From positions 496,001-560,000 of the forward strand of contig NC_014121.1 in assembly GCF_000025565.1 (NCBI RefSeq): DNA of 64,000 bases, given 5' to 3'. This DNA is from Enterobacter cloacae subsp. cloacae ATCC 13047. GTDB taxonomy: Bacteria > Pseudomonadota > Gammaproteobacteria > Enterobacterales > Enterobacteriaceae. Both the position numbers and the translations under genes were made by a program. Below the pieces are notes generated by a model. That model saw only the letters and a list, made by a program, of their open reading frames with translations. It ran no database searches and had not been told where the DNA came from. Shown here in pieces: positions 35,922 to 48,382 of the stretch (positions are counted from its first letter, which is position 1; each line of letters opens with the position of its first letter).

Positions 35922-37142
35922 CTACAGCGCCACCCACAGCCCTGCCAGCATGACGACGGCGTACATACTCTTCCATCCCACCATCATCAGCAACAGCAGG
36001 CAAAGCACTCCCCCGACAACGGCCAGTGCTTTATAGCGACCCTTCAACAGACGACAACCCGCCAGCATGCACAGCAGGTAGATCATAATAAATATGCCGT
36101 TGGCATAAATGATCAGTGCATCCAGATTGATCTTAAGCGCGTAAATACACAACGTGCTCACAACGCAACTTCCCAGCACGAGATTCAGCGCATTCAACGG
36201 CAGCTGACGCTTAGACAACTGCGCAAGACGGCTCTGCGGTTTATTGCGCGCCTGAGACCACACCAGCCGCGCAAAGCTCTGGATGTAAATATTGAGGCTG
36301 GCAAAACAGGCCAGATAGCCAATCACACAGGCCACCCACAGCGCTTTTACGCCAAACAGCTGTACCACGATACCCGGCAGCGAAGCGGCGGCTGCTTTAT
36401 CTGCGCCAAAGGCGTCGAAGTGCAGCACCAGCACAGTACAGGCCCAGTAAACCGTGCCTGCGACCAACAGGCCAATCATCAGGGCTCGCGGAAAATCGCG
36501 CTCGGGATGCTTAAACTCCGACGCCAGATGGGCGAACGCTTCCAGACCGACAAAACACCAGAACATGACTGACAGCGCAGCGAAGAGCTGCGCATGATTG
36601 ATATCGGTGATGGCCGGGAAGGGGATCTCCTCGACGCGAATATCACCCGCCCACCAGATAGCGGTGATGAGCGCGACAATCAGCACCGCGACGATCGTCT
36701 GCAGGTTAGCGCTGGAACTGGCCCCGCGTGAGCCCACCCACCAGACGATAGCCAGCGTACCCAGCTCAGCCAGCAGCAGTGCTTCGTCATGCCAGCCGAA
36801 GAGCGCTTGCCCAAAGCCGGTTGCGATATGTAGCGCCGCAGGCAGACCAACCGGAATGACGGAAAGGAACAGCCAGCCGGTGACGCGCTCCAGTCGTGGG
36901 CCAAACGCCATGCCGACAAAGTGCGCCACGCCGCCCGCGCTGGGAAAATGCCTTCCCAGAATGGCGAACACGATCGCAACCGGGAACACCAGCACAATCA
37001 GCACCGGCCACGCCCACAGGCTGTTATTTCCGGCAACCAGCGCCGCCAGTGCGGGCACCGCAAACACCCCTGTTCCTAACAAGGAGGTTGAGAGCAGGCC
37101 TACCCCCTGCGCCAGCCCCAACTCCTGCTTGAGTCCACTCAT
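35922..37142 (-). CDS. yjeH: Amino-acid exporter YjeH
   Basis: A 406-residue APC-type transporter with about twelve hydrophobic segments, similar to E. coli YjeH, which exports methionine and branched-chain amino acids. It begins MSGLKQELGLAQGVGLLSTS; this ATG (37142) is nine bases after GGCGGG, whereas the ATG at 37148 is only three bases away. It ends about twelve residues earlier than E. coli YjeH. Divergent from groES, whose promoter region it faces. Confidence 0.93.
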   Translation of the reverse strand: MSGLKQELGLAQGVGLLSTSLLGTGVFAVPALAALVAGNNSLWAWPVLIVLVFPVAIVFAILGRHFPSAGGVAHFVGMAFGPRLERVTGWLFLSVIPVGLPAALHIATGFGQALFGWHDEALLLAELGTLAIVWWVGSRGASSSANLQTIVAVLIVALITAIWWAGDIRVEEIPFPAITDINHAQLFAALSVMFWCFVGLEAFAHLASEFKHPERDFPRALMIGLLVAGTVYWACTVLVLHFDAFGADKAAAASLPGIVVQLFGVKALWVACVIGYLACFASLNIYIQSFARLVWSQARNKPQSRLAQLSKRQLPLNALNLVLGSCVVSTLCIYALKINLDALIIYANGIFIMIYLLCMLAGCRLLKGRYKALAVVGGVLCLLLLMMVGWKSMYAVVMLAGLWVAL

Positions 37143-37207
37143 TGACATCGTCCCGCCACCATTCAAAGAGAGCCGATGGTAACACTTTCGCAAATTTTTT
37201 TTCGACT

Positions 37208-37614
<407 letters not shown>

Positions 37615-37641
37615 TTAACGCACGAAACTGTACGAATTTGA

Positions 37642-39300
<1,659 letters not shown>

Positions 39301-39349
39301 TTGCCCCCTTCGCCCGGCAGCCATCAGGCGTTGGGCGCTACCTCTTAAT

Positions 39350-39386
39350 AAAAAACCCCGGGCATCGCTGTCCGGGGTTTTTTGTT
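39350..39386 (+). terminator. Terminator of groESL
   Basis: AAAAAACCCCGG, an 8-base loop, CCGGGGTTTTTT, then GTTTT. A and T runs on both sides allow it to serve the convergent yjiG gene as well. Confidence 0.92.
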
Positions 39387-39482
39387 TTAGAACAGCAGTT
39401 GCATGACCCACATAGAGAGCAGAGCGTTAATTACGCAGACGCCAATAATATGCGGATAGTATTTAGGGTTTACCCCTGCCGT

Positions 39483-40539
39483 GGCTTTGTTGAATAAATC
39501 AGATTTCGGGTAAGTCTCCCCCGTAGCGGGTTGTGTTTTCAGGCAATACGCACGCTTTCAGGTATACCTGCTTTCGTCATTTTGTTCAGCGCTCGTACCA
39601 GGGCCATAGCCTCCGCAACCTGACCATCGTAGTCACGCAGCGTCAGTGAACCCCCGAACAGCTGTTTTACCCGGTACATCGCCGTTTCCGCTATCGAGCG
39701 ACGGTTGTAATCTGTTGTCCATTTCCACCGCGCATTACTCCCGGTCATTCGCTGATTAGCCACTGCACGGTTACGGTCTGCATATTCACCGGGCCAGTAA
39801 CCCGCACCTTTTCGGGGAGGGATAAGCGCGCTGATTTTCTTACGCCGCAGTTCATCGTGACATAGCCGGGTATCGTAAGCGCCATCGGCGGCGGCTGACC
39901 TGATTTTCCGGTGGGTTTGCCGGATTAACCCGGGGAAGGCCTCTGAGTCCGTAACGTTGTTCAGCGACAGGTCAGCGCAGATGATTTCATGTGTTTTACT
40001 GTCAACGGCGAGATGCAGCTTACGCCAGATACGGCGGCGTTCCTGGCCATGCTTTTTGACTTTCCACTCGCCTTCACCGAAGACCTTCAGCCCGGTGGAA
40101 TCAATTACCAGGTGTGCGATTTCACCCCGGGTGGGCGTTTTGAAACTGACATTAACCGACTTTGCCCGCCTGCTGACACAGCTGTAATCCGGGCAGCGTA
40201 GCGGAACGTTCATCAGAGAAAAAATGGAATCAATAAAGCCCTGCGCAGCCCGCAGGGTCAGCCTGAATACGCGTTTAATGACCAGCACAGTAGTGATGGC
40301 AAGGTCAGAATAGCGCTGAGGTCTGCCTCGTGAAGAAGGTGTTGCTGACTCATACCAGGCCTGAATAGCTTCATCATCCAGCCAGAAAGTTATGGAGCCA
40401 CGGTTGATGAGGGCTTTATTGTAGGTGGGCCAGTTGGTGATTTTGAACTTTTGCTTTGCCACGGAACGGTCTGCGTTGTCGGGAAGATACGTGATCTGAT
40501 CCTTCAACTCAGCAAAAGTTCGATTTATTCAACAAAGCC
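39483..40539 (-). mobile_element. IS903-type insertion sequence (IS5 family), copy 2
   Basis: 1057 bp with the same 18-bp ends as copy 1 (39483-39500 and 40522-40539) and a 9-bp duplication CCCTGCCGT (39474-39482, 40540-40548). No base difference from copy 1 was noticed, so the two are recent relatives. Confidence 0.95.
39539..40507 (-). CDS. IS903-group transposase (IS5 family), copy 2
   Basis: A 322-residue protein identical to the transposase at 4709-5677, with the same DDE core (LVIDSTGLKV, AADGAYD, SIAETAMYRVKQLFG). Intact. It inserts into yjiG and reads in the same direction as that gene. Confidence 0.94.
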   Translation of the reverse strand: MKDQITYLPDNADRSVAKQKFKITNWPTYNKALINRGSITFWLDDEAIQAWYESATPSSRGRPQRYSDLAITTVLVIKRVFRLTLRAAQGFIDSIFSLMNVPLRCPDYSCVSRRAKSVNVSFKTPTRGEIAHLVIDSTGLKVFGEGEWKVKKHGQERRRIWRKLHLAVDSKTHEIICADLSLNNVTDSEAFPGLIRQTHRKIRSAAADGAYDTRLCHDELRRKKISALIPPRKGAGYWPGEYADRNRAVANQRMTGSNARWKWTTDYNRRSIAETAMYRVKQLFGGSLTLRDYDGQVAEAMALVRALNKMTKAGIPESVRIA

Positions 40540-40894
40540 CCCTGCCGTACCGAGACAGCGGCCGGTGTTTTGCACCGGATTACCCATCAGATAGATAGCC
40601 GGAAGCAGTACGGTGGCGTCATGCCCGCTGAGCGACCCTGCCACCACCAGGCTTGCGCAGACGCCCACGCCGCCGCCCATGCTCATCACCGACGCCAGCA
40701 ACACGGTGGCGGCTTCTCCGGGCAGCCCCCACAGCGCCATAATCGGCTCGCAAACGCGGCCAACGATATCCAGCAATCCTGTTACCTTCAGCGCCTGGAT
40801 GATCACAAAGGCCATTACGACGTTTGGCAGCAGGCTGGTAGTGGCGATGGTAAAGCCACGGCGAGCGCCGTCGATAAAGAGATCCATCAGGTTT

Positions 40895-41572
40895 TTACGC
40901 ACTTCGGCGGTCATCTTCTCTCTCCTTGATCTGACGGGTTTCCATGTGCGCAATCCATGCTCTGAGAAAATTGGCACCTATAAATTTAAAGACCAGAATC
41001 ACTGCCAGCGGGGTGATAACCGGTACGGTGATGCTGGTAAACAGCGCCGCGCCGGACGAGAAGTAATTGGTGATAATTGCGCTACCGCTGGTCTGAAAGG
41101 TGGCGAAAATCGCTCGTTCCCTGTCGCTGATAACGCCTTCATCGGCGAGCTCTTTGGTCATACCTGCAGCCGCATCGGTGTTTTGCAAATTGGCGATAAG
41201 CGCCAGAGAACAAATACCTGGAATGCCCAGCAACGGTTTCAAAACGGGCGTCATCAATTGCTGTGCCGCCCGCAGCCCGCCCAGCCCTTCGGTCACTGAA
41301 ATGATGCCCAGCGACAAAATAACAGACGGTGCAAGTTCCAGCGCAAACAGAAAGCCATCTTTTGCGCCGGTACCGCCTGTGCCGCGAAAAGAGACGCTTG
41401 CGGCGCCTTCGCCGTTAACCTGACCAAATGTGCCGTTCAGCACGGTGAAATCAAAGACTCGCCACCATTCGGTGGCTTTGGCGAAAAAGCCAGAAAAGAA
41501 AATGATGGTTAGAAAGAAAGCGAGATACCCTACCCACGTCACTTTCCCCTGATTCGGGGATACTTCACTCAT
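40895..41572 (-). CDS. yjiH: Inner-membrane nucleoside-recognition protein YjiH
   Basis: A 225-residue membrane protein like E. coli YjiH (Gate domain: LEGLGGLRAAQQLMTPVLKP-type region, ANLQNTDAAAGMTKELADEG). Its molecular role is not known; a nucleoside or peptide transport function has been suggested for the family. It overlaps the start of yjiG by 20 bases. In E. coli these two genes lie elsewhere (near iadA), so their place between groEL and yjeI is a difference in gene order. Start MSEVSPNQGKVTW has GAGGCAAC upstream. Confidence 0.9.
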   Translation of the reverse strand: MSEVSPNQGKVTWVGYLAFFLTIIFFSGFFAKATEWWRVFDFTVLNGTFGQVNGEGAASVSFRGTGGTGAKDGFLFALELAPSVILSLGIISVTEGLGGLRAAQQLMTPVLKPLLGIPGICSLALIANLQNTDAAAGMTKELADEGVISDRERAIFATFQTSGSAIITNYFSSGAALFTSITVPVITPLAVILVFKFIGANFLRAWIAHMETRQIKEREDDRRSA

Positions 41573-41826
41573 GTTGCCTCCTGTTTTTATGTTTCCCTGT
41601 CACCACACGCGCAAAAAATAAGCCGGTGGCCTGTCACTAAAAACGAAAAAGCATAAAAAAACGATATCCGCGGGGTGATTATCAGAATTCATTTAGGGGA
41701 GGCGAAGGCACCATTCGTGCTTGATATCTCGCAGAAACGCACGGAGGTTTTTCTTTTGGTCATCTTTTTAGTATAAGGTTTACACACGGACAACTACTGT
41801 CCAGCTTATTGAAAACGAGGAATAAC

Positions 41827-42180
41827 ATGCGCGTAAAAGTCTGTGCAGGGATTGTAGGAGCAGCATTGCTGCTGGCGGGTTGTAGCTCCAGCAATGAGCT
41901 GACTGCAGCGGGTCAGGGCGTTCGCTTTGTGGAAGATAAGCCGGGTAACGAGTGCCAGTTTTTAGGCACGGCAACCGGTGAGCAAAGCAACTGGATGTCG
42001 GGTCAGCACGGCGAAGAGGGCGGCTCTATGCGTGGCGCGGCTAATGCCTTGCGTAACCAGGCCGCGGCGATGGGTGGCAACGTGATTTACGGAGTAAGCA
42101 GCCCGACGCAGGGAATGTTATCCAGCTTCGTGCCAACCGCCAGCCAAATGAATGGCCAGGTCTATAAGTGCCCGAACTGA
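41827..42180 (+). CDS. yjeI: Lipoprotein YjeI (DUF4156)
   Basis: A 117-residue lipoprotein with signal peptide and lipobox LLAGC (Cys at residue 19; Ser follows, predicting the outer membrane). The mature part ends YGVSSPTQGMLSSFVP, as in E. coli YjeI, and has the same length. Function unknown. Start 41827 is eight bases after GAGG; the longer frame would place the signal peptide too far in. Convergent with epmB, with a shared terminator. Confidence 0.93.
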   Translation: MRVKVCAGIVGAALLLAGCSSSNELTAAGQGVRFVEDKPGNECQFLGTATGEQSNWMSGQHGEEGGSMRGAANALRNQAAAMGGNVIYGVSSPTQGMLSSFVPTASQMNGQVYKCPN

Positions 42181-42190
42181 TTGCCTTTTT

Positions 42191-42211
42191 CCCTCTCCCA
42201 CCGGGAGAGGG
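42191..42211. terminator. Terminator between yjeI and epmB
   Basis: CCCTCTCCC, ACC, GGGAGAGGG; a palindrome between convergent genes with T-rich sequence upstream. Confidence 0.7.
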
Positions 42212-42227
42212 TTAGGCTGAGGGGAAA

Positions 42228-43256
42228 CTAGCTCTGTCTTAGCTGCAAATCCAGCGGCGTCTTGCTCGGTTCACCGCCAATCTCACGCGCCAGCTTCGGC
42301 ACCATATAACCTGACACCAGCGTTAACAGTTCACGCACGATCTGCCGGGCTTCTTCATCCGTCACCATGAAATGGGCCGCACCCTGAACGCGATCCAGCA
42401 CGTGCAGGTAATAGGGCATCACTCCCGCATCAAACAGCGCATTGCTGAGGTCCGCCAGCACGCGGGCATTATCATTTACGCCGCGCAGCAGCACGCTCTG
42501 GTTCAGAAGCGTCACGCCTGCCTTGCGTAAACGCACCATTGCCGCACGAAATGCATCATCAATTTCATTGGCGTGATTGATATGGTTCACCAGCAGCACC
42601 TGCAGGCGGGACTGCTCCAGGCGTGAGACCAGTCCGTCAGTGATACGTGCCGGAATAACAATCGGCAGACGGCTGTGTATGCGCAGGCGCTTAATATGCG
42701 GAATGGCTTCAAGCTGGGTCAGCAGCCAGTCCAGCTCATAATCTTTCGCCATCAGCGGATCGCCACCGGAAAAAATGATCTCATCCAGCTCAGAATGGGC
42801 GGCGATATAGTCCAGCGCGACCTGCCAGTTGCGTTTATTGCCCTGATTTTCGGCATACGGGAAGTGTCGACGGAAGCAATAACGGCAATTTACCGCACAG
42901 CCACCTTTCACCAGCAGCAGCGCACGGTTCAGATACTTGTGCAGCAAACCGGGTACCACGCTGTTCTGCTCTTCCAGCGGATCGGTGCTATAGCCGGGTG
43001 CCGTGATGAACTCTTCCTGTGCGGTAAGCGTCTGTTTTAATAATGGATCGTCAGGATTGCCTTTCTCCATACGGGCAACAAACGCGCGGGGAACGCGCAG
43101 GGCGAAAAGCCGCTTCGCCTCCCGGCCGGCCAGCAAATCGGTATGCTGTTCGAGCTCAAGAAGACGCAGTAATTCATCAGGACTGGTGATTACATCGGCA
43201 AGTTGCGATAACCAATCTTCTCTGGACGGGGTGTTTAGGGTTACAATATGCGCCAT
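42228..43256 (-). CDS. epmB: Lysine 2,3-aminomutase EpmB
   Basis: A 342-residue radical-SAM enzyme that turns (S)-alpha-lysine into (R)-beta-lysine, the donor for EF-P modification. The cluster-binding motif is [10 protein letters not shown] (Cys-x3-Cys-x2-Cys). Other marks: [13 protein letters not shown] and the PLP-binding region near [17 protein letters not shown]. Same length as E. coli YjeK. Divergent from efp, its substrate pathway gene, only 40 bases away. Confidence 0.96.
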   Translation of the reverse strand: MAHIVTLNTPSREDWLSQLADVITSPDELLRLLELEQHTDLLAGREAKRLFALRVPRAFVARMEKGNPDDPLLKQTLTAQEEFITAPGYSTDPLEEQNSVVPGLLHKYLNRALLLVKGGCAVNCRYCFRRHFPYAENQGNKRNWQVALDYIAAHSELDEIIFSGGDPLMAKDYELDWLLTQLEAIPHIKRLRIHSRLPIVIPARITDGLVSRLEQSRLQVLLVNHINHANEIDDAFRAAMVRLRKAGVTLLNQSVLLRGVNDNARVLADLSNALFDAGVMPYYLHVLDRVQGAAHFMVTDEEARQIVRELLTLVSGYMVPKLAREIGGEPSKTPLDLQLRQS

Positions 43257-43296
43257 TTTGTGGCTTAGCTACCAGTTAACAAATTTAGAGGGCCTT

Positions 43297-43863
43297 ATGG
43301 CAACGTACTATAGCAACGATTTTCGTGCTGGTCTTAAAATCATGTTGGACGGCGAACCGTATGCGGTTGAAGCCAGCGAATTCGTTAAACCAGGTAAAGG
43401 CCAGGCATTTGCACGCGTTAAGCTGCGCCGCCTGCTGACCGGTACCCGTGTCGAAAAAACCTTCAAGTCTACTGACTCCGCTGAAGGCGCTGATGTTGTC
43501 GATATGAACCTGACTTACCTGTACAACGACGGTGAGTTCTGGCACTTCATGAACAACGAAACGTTCGAACAGTTGTCTGCTGACGCTAAAGCCATTGGCG
43601 ATAGCGACAAATGGCTGCTGGATCAGGCTGAGTGCATCGTGACCCTGTGGAACGGCCAGCCTATCGCGGTTACCCCACCGAACTTCGTTGAACTGGAAAT
43701 CGTTGAAACTGACCCAGGTCTGAAAGGTGACACCGCCGGTACAGGTGGTAAGCCAGCGAAACTGTCTACCGGTGCCGTGGTTAAAGTGCCACTGTTCGTA
43801 CAGACTGGCGAAGTGATCAAAGTGGATACCCGCTCCGGCGAATACGTATCTCGCGTGAAGTAA
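43297..43863 (+). CDS. efp: Translation elongation factor P
   Basis: A 188-residue factor that binds the ribosome between P and E sites and relieves stalling at consecutive prolines. Lys34 in PGKGQAF is the residue modified with beta-lysine by EpmA and EpmB, both also present in this window. Start [14 protein letters not shown], with a TTTAGAGGG site upstream. Same length as E. coli EF-P. A terminator follows at 43870. Confidence 0.98.
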   Translation: MATYYSNDFRAGLKIMLDGEPYAVEASEFVKPGKGQAFARVKLRRLLTGTRVEKTFKSTDSAEGADVVDMNLTYLYNDGEFWHFMNNETFEQLSADAKAIGDSDKWLLDQAECIVTLWNGQPIAVTPPNFVELEIVETDPGLKGDTAGTGGKPAKLSTGAVVKVPLFVQTGEVIKVDTRSGEYVSRVK

Positions 43864-43869
43864 GTGTTA

Positions 43870-43897
43870 AGGCGCAGCGTTGCTGCGCCTGATTTTT
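43870..43897 (+). terminator. Terminator of efp
   Basis: AGGCGCAGC, two bases, TGCTGCGCCT, then GATTTTT. Confidence 0.85.
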
Positions 43898-43907
43898 GCA
43901 GGCAGGG

Positions 43908-44042
43908 ATGATGAAACGCACCGTTAAAATTCTGCTTCTGTTAGCGCTGTCCAGCGCGTTGCTTTCCGGCTGTAATACCACACGTGGAATGGGGGAGGAT
44001 ATCCAGGATCTCGGCCATATCATTTCTCACGCCGCCAGCTAA
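43908..44042 (+). CDS. ecnA: Entericidin A (antidote) lipoprotein
   Basis: A 44-residue small lipoprotein (43 if the ATG at 43911 is used): signal peptide LLLLALSSALLSGC with the lipobox Cys, then NTTRGMGEDIQDLGHII. In E. coli it counteracts entericidin B. The two proteins share NTTRG after the Cys. It lies 10 bases after the efp terminator and 108 before ecnB. Confidence 0.93.
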   Translation: MMKRTVKILLLLALSSALLSGCNTTRGMGEDIQDLGHIISHAAS

Positions 44043-44150
44043 TCCCGTCTAATTTTCCTAAAAATGCTTCCTTTTCCGTCAACTGGCGGGATCTTGTCTA
44101 TTCTTAAGTTGCTATACACAAAACAACTCTGGCTATAAAAGGAAGATATT

Positions 44151-44297
44151 ATGGTTAAGAAGACAATTGCAGCGATCTTTTCAGTTCTGGTACTTTCTTC
44201 AGTATTAACGGCCTGTAATACCACGCGCGGCGTTGGTCAGGACATTTCTGAAGGCGGTAGTGCAATCTCCGGCGCGGCAACAAAAGCTCAGCAGTAA
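44151..44297 (+). CDS. ecnB: Entericidin B (bacteriolytic) lipoprotein
   Basis: A 48-residue lipoprotein: signal [14 protein letters not shown], mature part [18 protein letters not shown]. In E. coli it is expressed under starvation and promotes lysis; EcnA opposes it. Start ATG has AAGGAAG upstream. The pair is followed by the regulator gene ecnR on the other strand. Confidence 0.94.
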   Translation: MVKKTIAAIFSVLVLSSVLTACNTTRGVGQDISEGGSAISGAATKAQQ

Positions 44298-44304
44298 TTT
44301 AAAA

Positions 44305-44335
44305 ACGGTACGGGCCCGGACGGGTTTCGTACCGT
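44305..44335. terminator. Terminator between ecnB and ecnR
   Basis: ACGGTACG, a 15-base GC-rich loop, CGTACCGT, preceded by AAAAA; it lies between convergent genes. Confidence 0.65.
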
Positions 44336-44934
44336 CAGTTTTCTGATTCCTGCAGAGATAAAAACGGGGAAAAGCGCGTATCCATATGCAATTTCATGCG
44401 GATATTTCGCTTATAGGTATAGACCGTTTTTCCATTGATCCTCAGGTGAGTGGCAATCTTCTGATTGCTTGCGCCATCCATCCACAGCGTCAACACCTTC
44501 TCCTCCTGGCGAGTCAGCAGGGGGGCCGCGACCGCAGGGATCTCAACGCTTGCGCGAGTCGTCAGGGCGTCGTTGATGACCGTCGCCAGCGTCTCCAGTC
44601 CGGCATTTTTGGTAAGCGAAGCCCATATCGGAAATTGGGACAGAAAGCCTGCCATCTCTTTATCTTCCCCCGACTGCAGCAAAATGAAAGGCACTTTTTC
44701 ACTGGCGTTCAGCAGGGAAGAAAGCTGCTGGAAATGATGAATGTCCTGCATAAAGCCGTGCAGATCGGCGATAACCACCGATGGATCCCACTGCAGAATA
44801 TGCTCTCTGGCGAGGATGAGATTATTCAGCCCGGTCACGACGAAGTGCCCGGGAAACAAACCGGAATGATTGAGCCATGCTTCAAACCCCGCGCGGGTGA
44901 AGTGACATCGGTCAATCAAAAGAATTTTGAACAT
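44335..44934 (-). CDS. ecnR: LuxR-type regulator EcnR
   Basis: A 199-residue protein with a receiver-like N-terminus (FKILLIDRCHFTRAGFEAWL, degenerate at the phospho-acceptor region) and a C-terminal LuxR helix-turn-helix (LTRQEEKVLTLWMDGASNQKIA, split here as LTRQEEKVL and SNQKIATHL, then TVYTYKRNI). A gene of this type at this place in Citrobacter freundii is called ecnR, a UhpA-like regulator of the entericidin locus; E. coli has lost it. The symbol is given by position and type. Confidence 0.75.
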   Translation of the reverse strand: MFKILLIDRCHFTRAGFEAWLNHSGLFPGHFVVTGLNNLILAREHILQWDPSVVIADLHGFMQDIHHFQQLSSLLNASEKVPFILLQSGEDKEMAGFLSQFPIWASLTKNAGLETLATVINDALTTRASVEIPAVAAPLLTRQEEKVLTLWMDGASNQKIATHLRINGKTVYTYKRNIRMKLHMDTRFSPFLSLQESEN

Positions 44935-45126
44935 AATAGATTCGCAGTCGGCTAGTGGTTTGGCTTCCTGCCATCAGAAAGCACATCATGATAGAGAAGT
45001 CGGATGAGTGATAAATGCCTGAACTACGCGCCATACTGAGGCTATTTCTTGCCTTAACAGGTTCAGCACAAAGGGATTGAAAAAAAATCGTTCGTTAACC
45101 AAAATAAGTGACCTAATCTATGCCTT

Positions 45127-45168
45127 ACGGGACGACCCGTAAGCGTTTCGTTCACCGGGGACGGCCCC
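45127..45168 (+). promoter_or_regulatory. Guanidine-II (mini-ykkC) riboswitch
   Basis: Two small hairpins, ACGGGACGACCCGT (45127-45140) and GGGGACGGCCCC (45157-45168), each with an ACGR loop. This is the guanidine-II layout, and it sits 28 bases before sugE. AAGGAG follows before the ATG. Confidence 0.92.
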
Positions 45169-45196
45169 AACTTGCAGTTAAGTTAAGGAGCCTGAA

Positions 45197-45514
45197 ATGT
45201 CCTGGATTATTCTTGTTATCGCCGGTCTGCTCGAAGTGGTTTGGGCAATTGGTCTGAAGTACACCCACGGATTTACCCGCCTGACACCCAGCGTGATTAC
45301 CGTTACCGCCATGATTGTGAGTATTGTGCTGCTCTCCTGGGCGATGCGCTCTTTGCCGGTGGGGACGGCCTATGCTGTCTGGACGGGCATTGGTGCAGTG
45401 GGCGCGGCGATTACCGGGATTTTGCTGCTGGGAGAGTCGGCGAGTCTGGCGCGTATCGCCAGCCTCGCGTTGATTGTGTGCGGTATTATTGGGCTGAAAC
45501 TCAGCGCCCACTAA
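45197..45514 (+). CDS. sugE: Guanidinium exporter SugE (Gdx)
   Basis: A 105-residue small multidrug-resistance protein with four membrane helices. Glu13 (GLLEVVWA) is the proton/substrate site. Proteins of the SugE type export guanidinium in exchange for protons, which fits the guanidine-II riboswitch upstream. Its stop overlaps that of convergent blc by three to four bases. Confidence 0.96.
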   Translation: MSWIILVIAGLLEVVWAIGLKYTHGFTRLTPSVITVTAMIVSIVLLSWAMRSLPVGTAYAVWTGIGAVGAAITGILLLGESASLARIASLALIVCGIIGLKLSAH

Positions 45515-46041
45515 TGCGGTTGTTCTACCCAGATGAGTTTTGACACATCAAACCCTTGCCGGGTCGCAACGTCCAGCATCTGCTGTTTCATCTCTGACGA
45601 AATGGTCGGCGTGCGGGAGAGTATCCATAAATAGTCGCGATCCGGCCCGCAGACCAGCGCATGGCGGTACTCTCTGTCGAGGGCGATGACATTGTACCCG
45701 CCATAGAACGGGCCAAAGAACGAGACTTTTAGCGCGGCCCGGCGCGGGTCGCCGGTAAAGTACGCTTTTCCCGTCGACTGTTGCCACATCTGCCGATCCG
45801 GATTGTATCCACGGTTGATTACCTGAATACCCCCGTCGTCCATCGAACTGTAATGTGCTGTGACTTTCTCTAACCCCCGCTCAAACCGATGGTCGAGCCG
45901 GGCGATTTCATACCAGGTTCCGAGGAAACGTTGAGCGTCGAAATTACTTACAACAGTGACGCCGGAGGGAGGGGTAGGGGAACTGCAGGCAACCACTAAA
46001 AACGCGGCTGTCACCGCGGCGATAACAGGCAGAATGCGCAT
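45511..46041 (-). CDS. blc: Outer-membrane lipocalin Blc
   Basis: A 176-residue lipoprotein: signal peptide with lipobox LVVAC (Cys at about residue 18), then the lipocalin signature [14 protein letters not shown] and the conserved GYNVIALD and YLWILSRTP. Blc binds lysophospholipids and is induced by envelope stress in E. coli. Start 46041 (MRILPVIAA) has AAGGAAAC upstream and gives the normal length. Convergent with sugE. Confidence 0.95.
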   Translation of the reverse strand: MRILPVIAAVTAAFLVVACSSPTPPSGVTVVSNFDAQRFLGTWYEIARLDHRFERGLEKVTAHYSSMDDGGIQVINRGYNPDRQMWQQSTGKAYFTGDPRRAALKVSFFGPFYGGYNVIALDREYRHALVCGPDRDYLWILSRTPTISSEMKQQMLDVATRQGFDVSKLIWVEQPH

Positions 46042-46115
46042 AGGAGTTTCCTTACTGTTTTTTGTTAAGTGTAGATGACAGCAGGGAAATTGCGGAAGAT
46101 TGTGCAGCGTGTTTC

Positions 46116-46194
46116 GCCGGGTGGCGCTGCGCTTACCCGGCCTATACAACGCGTAAATTTTGTAGGCCGGGTAAGGCGAAGCCGCCACCCGGCA
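46116..46194. repeat. REP pair (BIME) between blc and ampC
   Basis: Two GC-rich palindromes in opposite orientation: GCCGGGTGGCGC with GCTTACCCGGC (46116-46141) and GGCCGGGTAAGGCG with GCCGCCACCCGGC (46165-46193). This is the enterobacterial BIME pattern. Confidence 0.85.
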
Positions 46195-46199
46195 AAGGT

Positions 46200-47348
<1,149 letters not shown>

Positions 47349-47423
47349 TTATCTTCCGTAATAGCGAGTCAAGGGGATGTCCGGGCCCGTCAGACGTTCG
47401 TAGTCTGGGTGATTTGACTGAGG

Positions 47424-47452
47424 CTGACAAACGGTTAAATTTAGCATTAGCT
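47424..47452. promoter_or_regulatory. AmpR operator in the ampC-ampR gap
   Basis: CTGACAAACGGTTAAA, then TTTAGCATTAGC, closely matches the AmpR-binding region known from Enterobacter and Citrobacter; it lies between the divergent genes. Confidence 0.75.
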
Positions 47453-47477
47453 GTTAATTTTTCTAACGGAAGGGACC

Positions 47478-48353
47478 ATGACACGCAGCTATCTCCCTCT
47501 TAATTCGCTTCGGGCGTTCGAAGCCGCCGCCAGGCACCTCAGTTTTACTCATGCCGCGATTGAGCTGAATGTGACCCATTCCGCGATTAGCCAGCACGTG
47601 AAGGCGCTGGAACAACACCTTAACTGCCAGCTGTTTGTCCGCGTTTCGCGCGGGTTGATGTTAACCACCGAAGGCGAGAATCTGCTGCCGGTGCTGAATG
47701 ACTCCTTCGATCGTATCGCAGGCATGCTGGATCGCTTTGCTAACCATCGGGCGCAGGAGAAGCTGAAAATTGGCGTGGTGGGGACCTTTGCCACTGGGGT
47801 GTTATTCTCACAGCTGGATGATTTCCGTCGCAGTTATCCGCATATCGATCTTCAGCTTTCCACGCACAACAATCGCGTCGATCCGGCAGCTGAGGGGCTT
47901 GATTACACCATTCGCTACGGTGGGGGAGCGTGGCACGGCACGGAGGCGACGTTCCTCTGTTCAGCGCCGCTGGCACCACTTTGCACGCCGGACATTGCAG
48001 CCGCGCTGCACACCCCTGCCGATATCCTGAAGTTTACCCTGCTGCGCTCTTACCGGCGCGATGAGTGGACAGCCTGGATGCAGGCCGCCGGAGAAAACCC
48101 GCCTTCACCCACGCATCGGGTTATGGTGTTTGATTCGTCGGTCACTATGCTGGAGGCCGCACAGACAGGCACAGGCATTGCTATCGCCCCTGTCGATATG
48201 TTTACCCATCTGCTGAACAGCGAGCGCATTGTGCAGCCGTTTACGACGCAGATTGATCTTGGCAGTTACTGGCTAACGCGGCTGCAGTCACGCGCCCAAA
48301 CCCCGGCAATGCGTGAATTTGCTCAGTGGCTGGTGGGGAAGATGCAGAAATAA
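47478..48353 (+). CDS. ampR: LysR-type regulator AmpR
   Basis: A 291-residue protein: N-terminal helix-turn-helix (LRAFEAAARHLSFTHAAIE region, SAISQHVKALE) and a ligand-binding domain that senses muropeptides. It activates ampC when anhydro-muropeptides accumulate and represses it with UDP-MurNAc-pentapeptide. Divergent from ampC, absent in E. coli K-12. AACGGAAGGGACC precedes the ATG. No obvious change in the region of known derepression mutations (for example Asp135, seen as GLDYT) was noticed, but this needs alignment. Confidence 0.95.
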   Translation: MTRSYLPLNSLRAFEAAARHLSFTHAAIELNVTHSAISQHVKALEQHLNCQLFVRVSRGLMLTTEGENLLPVLNDSFDRIAGMLDRFANHRAQEKLKIGVVGTFATGVLFSQLDDFRRSYPHIDLQLSTHNNRVDPAAEGLDYTIRYGGGAWHGTEATFLCSAPLAPLCTPDIAAALHTPADILKFTLLRSYRRDEWTAWMQAAGENPPSPTHRVMVFDSSVTMLEAAQTGTGIAIAPVDMFTHLLNSERIVQPFTTQIDLGSYWLTRLQSRAQTPAMREFAQWLVGKMQK

Positions 48354-48377
48354 CAGGCCCGCCGGAGGGCGGGCCTG
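48354..48377. terminator. Terminator between ampR and frdD
   Basis: CAGGCCCGCC, four bases, GGCGGGCCTG; a perfect 10-bp stem between convergent genes. Confidence 0.8.
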
Positions 48378-48382
48378 GTGTG

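Larger units (their letters stand above)
39387..40914 (-). pseudogene. yjiG: yjiG, interrupted by an IS903-type element
   Basis: The 5' part (40914 to 40540) encodes MTAEVRKNLMDLFIDGARRG and the nucleoside-recognition (Gate) domain GNPVQNTGRCLGTA; the 3' part (39482 to 39387) continues AGVNPKYYPHIIGVCVINAL and ends VMQLLF. The IS with a 9-bp duplication lies between. Joined, they give a protein like E. coli YjiG, an inner-membrane protein of unknown function paired with YjiH. The gene starts in the last codons of yjiH with AAGGAGAG as binding site. The interruption removes the last membrane helix. Confidence 0.92.
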
